Below the pieces are notes generated by a model. That model was not told where the DNA came from. It saw only the letters and a program-made list of their open reading frames with translations, and ran no database searches. A stretch of 64,000 bases of DNA, from positions 62,001 through 126,000 of the forward strand of contig NC_035171.2 of the NCBI RefSeq assembly GCF_001659605.2, given 5' to 3'. Positions within the stretch are counted from its first letter, which is position 1. The number at the start of each line of letters is the position of its first letter. The stretch is from Manihot esculenta. Its lineage: Eukaryota > Streptophyta > Magnoliopsida > Malpighiales > Euphorbiaceae. The position numbers and the translations under genes are program-made. Shown here piece by piece: positions 22,047 through 34,115 of the stretch.

Positions 22047-23881
22047 TGTAATACCCGGCTAGACTCCGGTATCGGAATTCCTACCGTCCGGTGGAATCTC
22101 GGATGTCGGAAGCCTCTAGTAGGGTAGAAACATGTTTTCATAAAATGTTTTAAGGTATTTCATGGTTTTAAGTATGAAAATTTAATGAGTTTTTGCATGA
22201 AAAGTCTTTGGAGGAAAACCCAGGTTCGGCCGCCGAAAGTCAAGTTCGGCCGCCGAACATGGCATGCATGCGGAGGCACATTCGGCCCCCGAACGTGGCC
22301 TGGCCAGCCACCTATAAAAGGGTCCCTTAGGTCCGCACGGGCGAGCTTTTTCTCCCCCGTCGTCGGCCAAGGTGAGTCTCCGCCACCCCTCCCTCGATCT
22401 TGAGTGTTTTCCTTAGATCTTCTATGATTTTCACGGGTTTTAACTTCTGTTTTGAAGATCTGTGAGTAAAAAGCGAGTTTTGGGTACTTGGAGGTTCAAA
22501 GAGCTCAATCTCTCCATCTCCAAGCTAGGATCGCCTTTCCTCTCGTTTCTTCAAGAGGTAAGCTCGGATCCACCCTTGTTATGTGTTTTTAAACAAGCAT
22601 TAAGTTGTTTTATGGGTAGAGATGCATGTTTAGGCTTGTTGATGAGTTTATGGGTTTTGATGTTTTGATGAACAATGTATGTTGATTTTTGTGTGTTTGA
22701 AGTGTTGTAGTTGGGGTATATGCTAGTTTGAGAACCCTAGGTGTAATGTATGAGGTGTATGCATGTTTTAGAACAAGTTTATGCATGATTTGAGAGTTGG
22801 GAGGCAAATGTGCATTTAGGAGCCAAGTTTCTACCCTTTGGCAGAAACCAGGTTCGGCAGCCGAATGCACTTTCGGCCGCCGAACATGGCTGGGGAGGCA
22901 GGCCTTTCGGCTGCCGAAGTTGCCCCCAAAAAGAGACTTTCGTCTCTATCTGGGACTTTCGGCTGCCGAAGGTGCCGCCGAACATGCATGAGTTTCATCT
23001 CTGTCTGGGACTTTCGGCCGCCGAAGGTGCCGCCGAACATGCATGAGTTTCGCCTCTGTCTGGGAGTTTCGGCCGCCGAAGGTGCCGCCGAACTTGCCTG
23101 ACTTTCGGCCGCCGAACCTGCCGCCGAAAGTGCCCTGTTCAGCCATTTCTTGCATGTTTTTCTATGTTATTCCATGATGTTTTAGGGGGTTTTTGGGGAG
23201 TATATTAGAGTTATGTTTATGTATGTTTGGTCCCTCATTGGAGTCCACCTGTGTAGGTTCGGACCCGAGGAACCGAGGACCCCAGCAGTGAGCCAGCTGC
23301 TACAGAGTTTGTCAGAGCTAGCCAGAGGTGAGTGGAATAAACCTTAAGTTTTAAAATAAATGAAATATGAATTTTGAGCATGATCCATGCATCATGAATG
23401 CCATGAGATATAGTAGGTTGCTTGCATTAGTATTCACGAATATGTTGCATTGCATTTATGATGTTGATGTGGATTGGTCATTGGATGATCCTTAGTCCTC
23501 ATATGATATGATGATGTTATGGCATGATATGGTATGGAAGTCCAGGTTGTACCCATTCTACGTCCCTGGCACAGTTGGACTGTATGATATGTTACGTTAA
23601 GAGAAAGACCGGTTGTACCCATTCTACGTCCCGGCACAGTTGGACTATGTAGAGGACTATTGGTGACAATACCATCCGAGATGTGATTTGTTGTGATGTG
23701 TTGCATTTCATGAAAGTATGAAATTTTAATATATGTTTTCACTATTCTGCTCACTGGGCTTTGTAGCTCACCCCTCTCCCCTAACCCCAGATGTGCAGGT
23801 ACAGGGTAGACCAGGAGGTTAGCCAGAGTTTTGAAGTATGTCTATGTAATAGTTAGATTGTGGACATGACCATTGTACTTT

Positions 23882-26646
23882 TGTAACAGCCCGGAAACCG
23901 GTACCCCTCTGTAGCGGCTCCGACCTGCTCGGCGCTAGGATTCAGATCGGCTTAAGGCCGCCGGAACCCGTAGCAAGCCTCTAAACATCCTGAACTTTAG
24001 GTATAATCCCGCGCATGATCAAACTTTTTCATAAAACTTAGGCCTTGGTCTCATAAAAACCCTTAAACTTGTTTTCCTTTCCTTAGCTTGACCTATGCAT
24101 GAAAACATAGAACCTCATACCAAATGGGTCATCAAGCTTTCTTTAAAAATATAACCGCTTTGGGTCAAGGGATTTGAAACCCTTTCTTCCCTCACGGGCC
24201 ATTCAAAACTCATAACATTAAAACATCTCATATAACTTGAAAACATTCTTAAAACATTTCTTTAACTTTCATATTGATCATGCAAAACCAAGGGATTTAC
24301 CAACACTCCTAGGCAAAGCACAATTCTATACATCTCAAGCATATACTTTTCTTACTTGGCTCTATCTCTTTATAACATTACTCTTTCTATTCTTTCATAT
24401 TCTTTATATACATAAGGACCATACAACAAGTCCATCTATCATGTCCATATATCATCATGTCCACAACTAAACTATACAAGCATACAAGCATTCATAGCAT
24501 TACATAACATATCATCTCTTTAGCAACTTACATTACATACTATCTCCATAAACATATACAATAAGCAGCTAAGCTATTACAACCAAACATGGCAACCCAT
24601 GCTTGAACCTCTTCTATCCCATAGCTCTTTCTGACTTACTCTGGCTTACTTACTCTGGCCCTGCAAAACTGGGGTTAAGGGAATGGGGTGAGCTACAAGA
24701 GCCCAGTGAGTAGAAACAGAGAAAAACATTTGATTTAGTTCCTCCATTTTTAGGTATATTATTATGCCTTTTATTGTTCCACCCTTTTTATGTATTTTAT
24801 TATAAAGACATTTAAATCAAATCAATTATTCTTCTTATTCATGCATTCATGAAATGCGTCATACCACAAATATATCACAACAAACATCTCACCCCCGCTT
24901 GAGTTCATGCTAGCAAATCTCTTCCTCTTGCGGGTGATTTTAGAGGGTTCACGTAACGTCCTTCCCCTCAGGGTTAGACATGACCCCAACGTTCCCTCTG
25001 TCAAAACTTGGCCCCGAAGGAGCTCTCATGGGGCTTTCCTACATGTACTCGCCCGATTGACAAAGACTCATTGACAGACTTGCGGGCTATTGAGGTCGCC
25101 TTGGTCCACCCATCACATCATATACGTAGCACATTATGCAATGCGTCACCTTCGTGAAACTAGTGCAATCATCCTATAACATATAAACATGGTGCATGAG
25201 CATGGTGAACTAGTGCAAACATCCTATTACATAACATGATGTATGAGTATGCTTTAGGCATTAGATTTTCTTAAAAGAAAAGATTAAGTTAGTTCTACTC
25301 ACCTGGAGTCGCTGCTCAGCTAACTCTACTGGCCAACTAGCACTGAAGCTAGACACCTCGATGTCTCAGGTCCGATCCTACACAGATGGACTCACATGAG
25401 GTACTAAACACATTCTAACAACTCATAAGAAACTCCCCAAAAACCCCTCTAAACATCACTGAAACATGCATAGAAAACAGCCATGAAAAGGCTGGACAGG
25501 CACTTTCGGCGGCACCTTCGGCGGCCGAAAGTCTCCTCCAGAGACGAAACTCGGGTAGGTTCGGCGGCACCTTCGGCGGCCGAACCCTCACTCCAGAGAC
25601 GAAAGTCAGGCACTTTCGGCGGCCGAACATTACCTTCGGCGGCCGAAAGTCTGCTTTCAAGCCACAACTCAACTTTCGGGGGCAAGGTTAGGCGGCCAAA
25701 CCACGCATCCATAGGCACGTTCGGCGGCCGAAACCACCTTCGGCGGCCGAACCTGAGTTCATCAGAACTCAGCCTTCGTGCATACCAGCCTCCTAAACCT
25801 CACAAAACAACCCCAAACCTCACATACTCTCTCCCAAGCATGCATACACACTCCCACAAGCAAAGAGAGCAAAGAAACTAACTTAAACTCCTCAACACAT
25901 CATCACATAACATACATTGGGCATAAAACCCACATAAACCCTTAACATGCACATCTACCCATACCAACATAAAACCTTCATAAAACTTACTTAAAACTTC
26001 ATGAAAACTCAAGGGAAACCAAGATCTACACTTACCTCTTGAAGATCGAGGGTTGGTGCGATCCCTAACTCGGAGGTGTGGAGAATCCAAGCTCCAAAAG
26101 CTCCAAGCTCCCAAAACTTCTACTTTAGCTTCAAAACTTCAAACCAAGGGTAGATCTTATGAAAACTTGAAGGATTTTGAAGAGAAGACACACAAGCAAC
26201 CAAGGGAGGGCAGAAACTCACCTGAGTTCGAGAATGGGGAGAAAACTCGCCCATTTCCGATCTGAGGGCCTTATATAGGTGGCCTGGTCATCAACCTTCG
26301 GCAGCCTAACGTGCCCCCTAAACTCATGCATGTTCGGCGGCCGAACCTCACTTTCGGCGGCCGAACCTTGGCTTGCTCCCACAAGACTTTCGGAGGCCAA
26401 AGGCGCTCCCGAAGCCTTCACATGTTCGGCGGCCGAACTTCACTTTCGGCGGCCGAACCTGGCAAACGCCTCCTTGGTCTTTCCTCTTCAAAAACTCAAC
26501 TCTTTTCTATTTAAAACCATAAAACACTTAAAAACATTTTAGAAAACCTTTTCCTTTACCCTTGCTCTACCCCCCAAAGAGGATCCGACACCCGAGATTC
26601 CACCGGACGGTAGGAATTCCGATGTCTGAACGAGCGGGGTCTTACA
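23882..26646 (-). repeat. 3' LTR of element D
   Basis: On the plus strand it runs TGTAACAGCCCGG to GGTCTTACA. Read on the minus strand it starts TGTAAGACCCCGCTCG and ends CCGGGCTGTTACA, related to but distinct from the LTR of C. It carries a palindrome cluster (about 25500-25760), more palindromes near 26325-26460 in U3, a TATA-like CCTATATAAGG (26271-26281) and the splice donor at 26035-26034. Confidence 0.92.
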
Positions 26647-26660
26647 TTCTTCCCCCCTTA
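26647..26660 (-). promoter_or_regulatory. Polypurine tract of element D
   Basis: On the minus strand this reads TAAGGGGGGAAGAA, directly before the 3' LTR of D. The adjacent 26663-26684 is a hairpin, GAACATTCG-TCCC-CGAATGTTC on the plus strand, matching the one in chromovirus C. Confidence 0.85.
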
Positions 26661-26684
26661 CAGAACATTCGTCCCCGAATGTTC

Positions 26685-27367
26685 AAACAAAAACACAAAA
26701 ACAAACAAAACCTCAAACTTGCGCTTGCACGCCACAAGCTTCTGCTGCGCTACTCTGATCCTTACTCTTCTTCTTCCTTCACTGATCTTGCTCTTCTCTT
26801 CTCTTACTCTTCTCTGCTATACTCTTACTCTCTGCAGGTACCATCCCGAAAGGAAAGAGAGAAATGGTTATGGGTACCAAGCACCACCTCTGAACCAAAC
26901 TCTACCTCCCTGATTGATGGCCAACCTGACACTAGCCTGAAACCTCTGAACACTCGCTCTATCTATGGCACCAGGGCTGGTTCCTAGACCTGCCTGCTGC
27001 CCTCTCAAACTCAACTAAAACTCTCTACTAACCATTCCCATACACTCTACGAGCCTGACAGCTGACATCAACCTTCTAGGCATCCTACACGGTCCTCTCT
27101 GAAGCCTACCTCAGACCCACTCTGCATTTCGATCCCGACCACCTTGCGCTGCAGACGCAAGTATCACCAGCTCCACAAGTAGAAAACCAATCCATCCCCC
27201 GGCTGACATCCAGACACTCAAGTCTAGGACCTCATGCACGGGTGGAAGGCATCTACTCTCATCGGACACTGGCCTGAATCTCAGCCACAGATGGATCCTA
27301 CCCGGTCTACAAACCCAAAGAGAACACTCTACACCCAGAAGCTATCAACTCAACCTCTCAAAGGCTC
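26685..27367. other. Unrecognised internal segment of element D
   Basis: About 680 bp lie between gag and the polypurine tract, where pol would normally sit. No protease, RT, RNase H or integrase motif is seen in any frame. It is C/T-rich on the plus strand, with short ORFs only (the longest is part of 26562-26987). It may be noncoding 3' sequence of the family or DNA acquired from elsewhere. I do not recognise it. Confidence 0.5.
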
Positions 27368-28027
27368 CTAGAGCAACAACAGAAAAGGGAAACACACTAG
27401 AGCACAAACACACACATCAGAACATGAACAAGTGAGCGTACCTGGCATCACTGCTTTCGATGTGTCTGCTCCCCTTCCTGGAACACTGGCTTGAGCCACA
27501 GCACCTGAAACTCGCTGCTGGGACCACATTCTCCTGGGCGCAGTAGGACATTCACGTGCGAAGTGCCCTTCCTGACCGCACCTGAAGCATGCCGTTGTCC
27601 CAACTCGACAAGGCCCTCTGTGCAACCTTCCGCACCTCAAACATCTTGTAGGACCTTGGCCAGAACTCGAGCCATCTTCAGCATCAAGCCTAAACCTCTT
27701 CCACAACCTACCCTTCCTAGTCCTGCCCCATTGCTTAGGGGCTCTGGCTCTTCCCCACTTCCTACCTCTCTTGGTAGCTGTACTCAGCATGGAGGGATCA
27801 ACTTCTCCTGAACTTGAACTCTTAGAAGCCTTAGACTTTTCCATACTTTCCTCATCCATGTTCACTTGCAAACTAACATCCCTCCTCTGCACCATAACTT
27901 CTCTGCTGACTTCTACAGACCCTTCAGGGTCTCTTGCTCTGTCATCTCCACCTGACCTTGCAAGGGAAAAAGGCTCACTTTCCCACTCAGATGGATCTGA
28001 CTCCATAGAGCTCCTAGCACCTTGCAT
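27368..28027 (-). CDS. Shortened gag of element D with two zinc knuckles
   Basis: An open minus-strand frame of 219 codons begins at ATG 28027, 10 nt after a predicted splice acceptor (AG 28039-28038); an upstream ATG at 28063 would lie in the leader intron. The N-terminus is charged and Ser-rich. A basic region (GRKWGRARAPKQWGRTRKGR) is followed by two knuckles, CLRCGRLHRGPC and CFRCGQEGHFARECP. The frame then enters the pre-protease linker and CSDV, and soon stops. The capsid core that spans about 17560-17990 in C is absent, so the protein keeps the RNA-binding nucleocapsid part only. No stop or frameshift interrupts it. It might bind and package RNA; whether it is made is unknown. Confidence 0.8.
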   Translation of the reverse strand: MQGARSSMESDPSEWESEPFSLARSGGDDRARDPEGSVEVSREVMVQRRDVSLQVNMDEESMEKSKASKSSSSGEVDPSMLSTATKRGRKWGRARAPKQWGRTRKGRLWKRFRLDAEDGSSSGQGPTRCLRCGRLHRGPCRVGTTACFRCGQEGHFARECPTAPRRMWSQQRVSGAVAQASVPGRGADTSKAVMPGTLTCSCSDVCVCALVCFPFLLLL

Positions 28028-28517
28028 CTCAGCTTGTCTGAAACACAACAGGCACACAAGCACACATAAGCATCACATCACATCATGTGGTCCATGACAA
28101 ACACATGAACTCACAACACATAGCATAGCATCATATCATATGGTCCATGTGATAAACACATGACCCCTCAAGCAACATATATCATGGATGAACCTGTCAC
28201 CTACAGCCTCAACATAGCAGAACATGCCATGACCAACTGTGCCAAGGGCCACACCTGGTCTCTCAGCTCATCTCATATCAGTACATATCATGCCATCTCG
28301 CAGCTAAGGGACTATCAACATCCATAATACAACATAAATGCACATGCATCACACATGGCATTACACATCATCATACAAGACAGGACTCGACATCCTATCC
28401 TAGTGGACATGATCTTACTCTTAATCTTTCTTAATGTGCTTGCCCTCCTAACATCTAGCACAACCTCTTTCCGATGTCTGAGCATCTTCGCATCAAAACA
28501 CCGTACTCTCGAGGAAC

Positions 28518-28535
28518 CGATGCTCTGATACCAAC
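28518..28535 (-). promoter_or_regulatory. Primer-binding site of element D
   Basis: On the minus strand this reads TTGGTATCAGAGCATCGG, abutting the 5' LTR end at 28536. It matches the initiator-methionine tRNA consensus better than the site in chromovirus C. Confidence 0.88.
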
Positions 28536-31300
28536 TGTAACAGCCCGGAAACCGGTACCCCTCTGTAGCGGCTCCGACCTGCTCGGCGCTAGGATTCAGA
28601 TCGGCTTAAGGCCGCCGGAACCCGTAGCAAGCCTCTAAACATCCTGAACTTTAGGTATAATCCCGCGCATGATCAAACTTTTTCATAAAACTTAGGCCTT
28701 GGTCTCATAAAAACCCTTAAACTTGTTTTCCTTTCCTTAGCTTGACCTATGCATGAAAACATAGAACCTCATACCAAATGGGTCATCAAGCTTTCTTTAA
28801 AAATATAACCGCTTTGGGTCAAGGGATTTGAAACCCTTTCTTCCCTCACGGGCCATTCAAAACTCATAACATTAAAACATCTCATATAACTTGAAAACAT
28901 TCTTAAAACATTTCTTTAACTTTCATATTGATCATGCAAAACCAAGGGATTTACCAACACTCCTAGGCAAAGCACAATTCTATACATCTCAAGCATATAC
29001 TTTTCTTACTTGGCTCTATCTCTTTATAACATTACTCTTTCTATTCTTTCATATTCTTTATATACATAAGGACCATACAACAAGTCCATCTATCATGTCC
29101 ATATATCATCATGTCCACAACTAAACTATACAAGCATACAAGCATTCATAGCATTACATAACATATCATCTCTTTAGCAACTTACATTACATACTATCTC
29201 CATAAACATATACAATAAGCAGCTAAGCTATTACAACCAAACATGGCAACCCATGCTTGAACCTCTTCTATCCCATAGCTCTTTCTGACTTACTCTGGCT
29301 TACTTACTCTGGCCCTGCAAAACTGGGGTTAAGGGAATGGGGTGAGCTACAAGAGCCCAGTGAGTAGAAACAGAGAAAAACATTTGATTTAGTTCCTCCA
29401 TTTTTAGGTATATTATTATGCCTTTTATTGTTCCACCCTTTTTATGTATTTTATTATAAAGACATTTAAATCAAATCAATTATTCTTCTTATTCATGCAT
29501 TCATGAAATGCGTCATACCACAAATATATCACAACAAACATCTCACCCCCGCTTGAGTTCATGCTAGCAAATCTCTTCCTCTTGCGGGTGATTTTAGAGG
29601 GTTCACGTAACGTCCTTCCCCTCAGGGTTAGACATGACCCCAACGTTCCCTCTGTCAAAACTTGGCCCCGAAGGAGCTCTCATGGGGCTTTCCTACATGT
29701 ACTCGCCCGATTGACAAAGACTCATTGACAGACTTGCGGGCTATTGAGGTCGCCTTGGTCCACCCATCACATCATATACGTAGCACATTATGCAATGCGT
29801 CACCTTCGTGAAACTAGTGCAATCATCCTATAACATATAAACATGGTGCATGAGCATGGTGAACTAGTGCAAACATCCTATTACATAACATGATGTATGA
29901 GTATGCTTTAGGCATTAGATTTTCTTAAAAGAAAAGATTAAGTTAGTTCTACTCACCTGGAGTCGCTGCTCAGCTAACTCTACTGGCCAACTAGCACTGA
30001 AGCTAGACACCTCGATGTCTCAGGTCCGATCCTACACAGATGGACTCACATGAGGTACTAAACACATTCTAACAACTCATAAGAAACTCCCCAAAAACCC
30101 CTCTAAACATCACTGAAACATGCATAGAAAACAGCCATGAAAAGGCTGGACAGGCACTTTCGGCGGCACCTTCGGCGGCCGAAAGTCTCCTCCAGAGACG
30201 AAACTCGGGTAGGTTCGGCGGCACCTTCGGCGGCCGAACCCTCACTCCAGAGACGAAAGTCAGGCACTTTCGGCGGCCGAACATTACCTTCGGCGGCCGA
30301 AAGTCTGCTTTCAAGCCACAACTCAACTTTCGGGGGCAAGGTTAGGCGGCCAAACCACGCATCCATAGGCACGTTCGGCGGCCGAAACCACCTTCGGCGG
30401 CCGAACCTGAGTTCATCAGAACTCAGCCTTCGTGCATACCAGCCTCCTAAACCTCACAAAACAACCCCAAACCTCACATACTCTCTCCCAAGCATGCATA
30501 CACACTCCCACAAGCAAAGAGAGCAAAGAAACTAACTTAAACTCCTCAACACATCATCACATAACATACATTGGGCATAAAACCCACATAAACCCTTAAC
30601 ATGCACATCTACCCATACCAACATAAAACCTTCATAAAACTTACTTAAAACTTCATGAAAACTCAAGGGAAACCAAGATCTACACTTACCTCTTGAAGAT
30701 CGAGGGTTGGTGCGATCCCTAACTCGGAGGTGTGGAGAATCCAAGCTCCAAAAGCTCCAAGCTCCCAAAACTTCTACTTTAGCTTCAAAACTTCAAACCA
30801 AGGGTAGATCTTATGAAAACTTGAAGGATTTTGAAGAGAAGACACACAAGCAACCAAGGGAGGGCAGAAACTCACCTGAGTTCGAGAATGGGGAGAAAAC
30901 TCGCCCATTTCCGATCTGAGGGCCTTATATAGGTGGCCTGGTCATCAACCTTCGGCAGCCTAACGTGCCCCCTAAACTCATGCATGTTCGGCGGCCGAAC
31001 CTCACTTTCGGCGGCCGAACCTTGGCTTGCTCCCACAAGACTTTCGGAGGCCAAAGGCGCTCCCGAAGCCTTCACATGTTCGGCGGCCGAACTTCACTTT
31101 CGGCGGCCGAACCTGGCAAACGCCTCCTTGGTCTTTCCTCTTCAAAAACTCAACTCTTTTCTATTTAAAACCATAAAACACTTAAAAACATTTTAGAAAA
31201 CCTTTTCCTTTACCCTTGCTCTACCCCCCAAAGAGGATCCGACACCCGAGATTCCACCGGACGGTAGGAATTCCGATGTCTGAACGAGCGGGGTCTTACA
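28536..31300 (-). repeat. 5' LTR of element D
   Basis: It is the same 2765 bp as the other LTR of D, with no difference found by eye. On the minus strand it holds the TATA-like TATATAAGG (near 30934), the leader splice donor (GT 30689-30688) and the palindrome cluster (30154-30414), then ends at the primer-binding site. It is the promoter LTR of this copy. Confidence 0.92.
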
Positions 31301-31699
31301 ACTTTGATGTAATATAAGAGATTTCAGTATGTTATGTAATGAGGTATATCGAGGTTATAGATGTGCTTGACCCTATGAGTATTGTTATCCCTTTTGATAC
31401 ATGATCTATAGAAATGTTTTATAATGTTCATGAAAGCCAACTCATCTCATGTTGTATCGCCCGTTGGGGCATTGATGAGATCCCACAGAGGGATCATGAT
31501 TATGACCATGACTATGTACATGTATGTTCAGGTTGAGTTGGATGTTTAAAAGAAAAGTTTAAATTTTTATGCCTATTGTTGATCATGTATGGGATTATAC
31601 AGGTTTTCAGGATGTATGTTTGGCTTGCTACGGGTCCCGGCGGCCTTAAGTCGACCCGGATCCTAGCGCCGGTAGCGGTCCGATTTTCGGGTCGTTACA

Positions 31700-32572
31700 G
31701 AATGGTATCAAAGCCCTAGGTTCATAGGATCGGACCTAGAGTGTCGGGCTCATAGATGTTATAGAAGGTCAAGCACAATAGGAAGATCATGTCCACTAGG
31801 ATAGGATGTGGAGTCCTGTCTTGTATGATGATGTGAAATGCCATGGTTATATACATGTGCATTGATGCTATGATATGAATGATGTATATGTGATGAGGGT
31901 TCATGTGTGCCCACATGAACCATGTGATGCTAATGTTTGTATGATGTGTACTGTTTTTCAGAAAACAGGATGAGAGGAACTCATCGATCTGCACGATTGA
32001 CTGGAGTGCCACCTGAGGATGAGGGCACGAGCGCCCGTCCTCCTACATTGCCTAGGGCAATGTCTTGTAGAGCCAACAGAGAAAGGGTGTCAAGGGACCC
32101 TAGAAGGTCTTTTGATGTTAGCAGAAGGGGGACTGATAGAGGAGGAAGTTCTTCAGGAGTGAGGGAGGTTATGGAAGAGGATCAGAGGAGGGATGGGAAC
32201 CTGGATGTGAGCATGGAGGAAGAAGGGACAGGGGAATCTCAGGGAGGCATTCAGGCCTCGGGGTATGATTTTCCACCCCACTATCCACCCTTCCCACAGG
32301 GTTCAGGGTATCCGATGGGAGGTACATCGGATTACTCCAGCTTTAACCCCTACCCTACCTACATGCCTTATCCACCTTTCTATCCGCCCTACACACAGTA
32401 CCCAGCTTATCCACCCTCACCTTTCTATCCAAACCCGGCAAACCCCACCTCGGGGAATGCTGCACCTCCACCTCCACCACCTACAGAACCAGCAGCCCCA
32501 GTTACTCAACCTCCTAGACCTAGCTCAGCTGATGGGAGCAAGGTAAAGATGATAGATTACCTCAAGCTAGAT
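31700..32572 (+). pseudogene. Second, truncated copy of the C internal region (PBS plus gag start)
   Basis: This repeats 16686-17558 at a constant offset of 15014. It has the primer-binding site (31702), the splice acceptor (31960-31961) and the first 201 codons of gag from ATG 31970, with no amino-acid change. It ends at CTCAAGCTAGAT, after which LINE sequence follows; the gag frame meets a stop within one codon. The result is LTR-internal-LTR-partial internal, with the middle LTR shared. It could arise from unequal recombination between copies, template switching, or an assembly error. Confidence 0.9.
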
Positions 32573-32827
32573 TGAGGAGGAGGAATTGTCACAAGATAGC
32601 GCTTCTACACATGCCGCTTCTGGATTGAGGAGGAGGAATTGTCATGAGCCTGGCTTCAGTCGACGACCACCAGCGACTATGAAACTGTAGAAGATGTGTT
32701 GAAGGACAGAAATGATGGCAATTCTGAGGGCAAAGATGTGGTCGAATGGAGGATAGAACAGATGGGAAATGGGTCTGTTGAAGCTGTGACGCAAACAAAT
32801 CGCAGATTGGAGGAACCAGATCACTGA

Positions 32828-33924
32828 TTGATGGGACCAAAGAGACGAACGATGGAACCAGATGGCATCAATAGGAGGGGAGAGATAACAATCATGCAAG
32901 TAAGAGAAGGTGACCCAAGGAAAAAATCTTGGGCGGAAATGGTGAGCAATCGATCTAAGAAATCATACTACGAAATGAGGTATTTTTCGCCTTCAATTTC
33001 CAATGGTAAAAGGGTAGTAAAATTTCATAATTCTGAGTTGAAATCTGAAGAAGAAAAATGGAGGACTGCTCTTATTGGAATTGTTATTGGAGCTGCCCCT
33101 AGATTTATTTGGATAGAGAAATATGCTATGAGTAGATGGAGGAGGCATGGTTTGAGGATTGTTCACATGGTGAAAGCAAATGTATTCTTATTTGTAAAAT
33201 TTCATAATTCTTAGTTGAAATCTCAAGAAGAAAATGAAGGAATGCTCTGATTGGAATTTTTATTGGGGCTACCCCTAGATTTATTTGGGTAGAGAAATAT
33301 GCTATGAGTAGATGGAGGAGGCATGGTTTGAGGACTATTCACATGGTGAAAACAAATGTATTCTTGTTTGTGTTTGATAGTGAGGAAGGGAGAGATTTAG
33401 TTATGGAATGGCCATATACTTTTGATAGGCGACCGTTTATACTAGTGCCTTGGCAACCCAGAATGAAGATGGAGATTGATAAACTGCAAAAGTTACCAGT
33501 TTGGGTCCAATTCCCATATTTACCTTGGAAATTTTAGTCTTTTGAGATGCTTAGCAGAATTGGGAGTACTCTAGGTAAGCCATTATTTTCTTATTCACGT
33601 ACTTTTGAGAATTTGAAATTGGGCTATGCTAGGGTATTGATTGAGAAGGAAATTAATGGTGGTTTTCCAAATGAAATCTTCCTTGAAAATGAATATAGGG
33701 TACAATTGTATCAAAAAGTTGTGTATGAATGGAAACCTATTAGATGTATAAATGGCATGGGCTTTGGGCATGAGGCATCCTATTGTAAGTCGTGGGCTAA
33801 ACAAGGAGGACAAGGAAAATGTGAGAATGGGGTTGGAAAGGTGGAAGGAAATAGTAAGGGGAAACAGATGATCTCCAATGGAAGTGCGAGAATGAAGGGG
33901 CTAGGGAAAACTCTAGTGAGATAG
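32828..33924 (+). pseudogene. LINE ORF1 (RNA-binding protein), broken
   Basis: Frames at 32828-33214, 33304-33537 and 33547-33924 together resemble plant L1 ORF1 with a DUF4283-type domain. Recognisable parts are RKKSWAEMVSN, VVKFHNSELKSEEEKWR, then WVQFPYLPWKF and FGHEASYC, a decayed CCHC knuckle. A 177-bp block is tandemly duplicated (33019-33195, 33196-33372), with differences and a single-base deletion that shifts the frame. The protein would bind LINE RNA. It cannot be made intact. Confidence 0.7.
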
Positions 33925-34115
33925 ATGAGCACAAGAAAATGATTGAGGTGGCAAAAATTAAAGGGAAAACTAAAGTAGGGGTTATTAGTTCTAACAATAG
34001 TGAGGGGGAGAGTATGGCTAGATCTGAGATTATAATGTCACATAGAGTAGAGAAAGGAGATGGAGGGAGGGAAGTGGGAAGGGTGAGGATTTCCCCTTTC
34101 AGAAGGGGATGATTG

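Larger units (their letters stand above)
23882..31300 (-). mobile_element. Non-autonomous LTR retrotransposon D (gag only)
   Basis: The element is 7419 bp, minus-oriented, flanked by a perfect ACTTT duplication (23877-23881 and 31301-31305). Its LTRs are 23882-26646 and 28536-31300, each 2765 bp; every feature compared lies at an exact offset of 4654 and no difference was found by eye. The internal region is only 1889 bp: primer-binding site, a shortened gag, about 700 bp of unrecognised sequence and a polypurine tract. There is no protease, reverse transcriptase or integrase. It resembles the described class of TR-GAG elements, which rely on proteins made in trans. The identical LTRs and intact duplication indicate very recent insertion. 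Confidence 0.92.
22047..31699 (+). mobile_element. 3' LTR of chromovirus C, split by element D
   Basis: The first part (22047-23881) matches 14457-16291 at a constant offset of 7590. The second part (31301-31699) matches the remainder at offset 15014. Subtracting the insert and its 5-bp duplication gives 2229 bp, the same length as the 5' LTR. Visible differences from the 5' LTR are about four substitutions: two T/C or A/G changes near 22290-22385 and two near 22946-22963. No indels are seen. The LTR is followed not by flanking DNA but by a second primer-binding site and gag. Confidence 0.92.
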
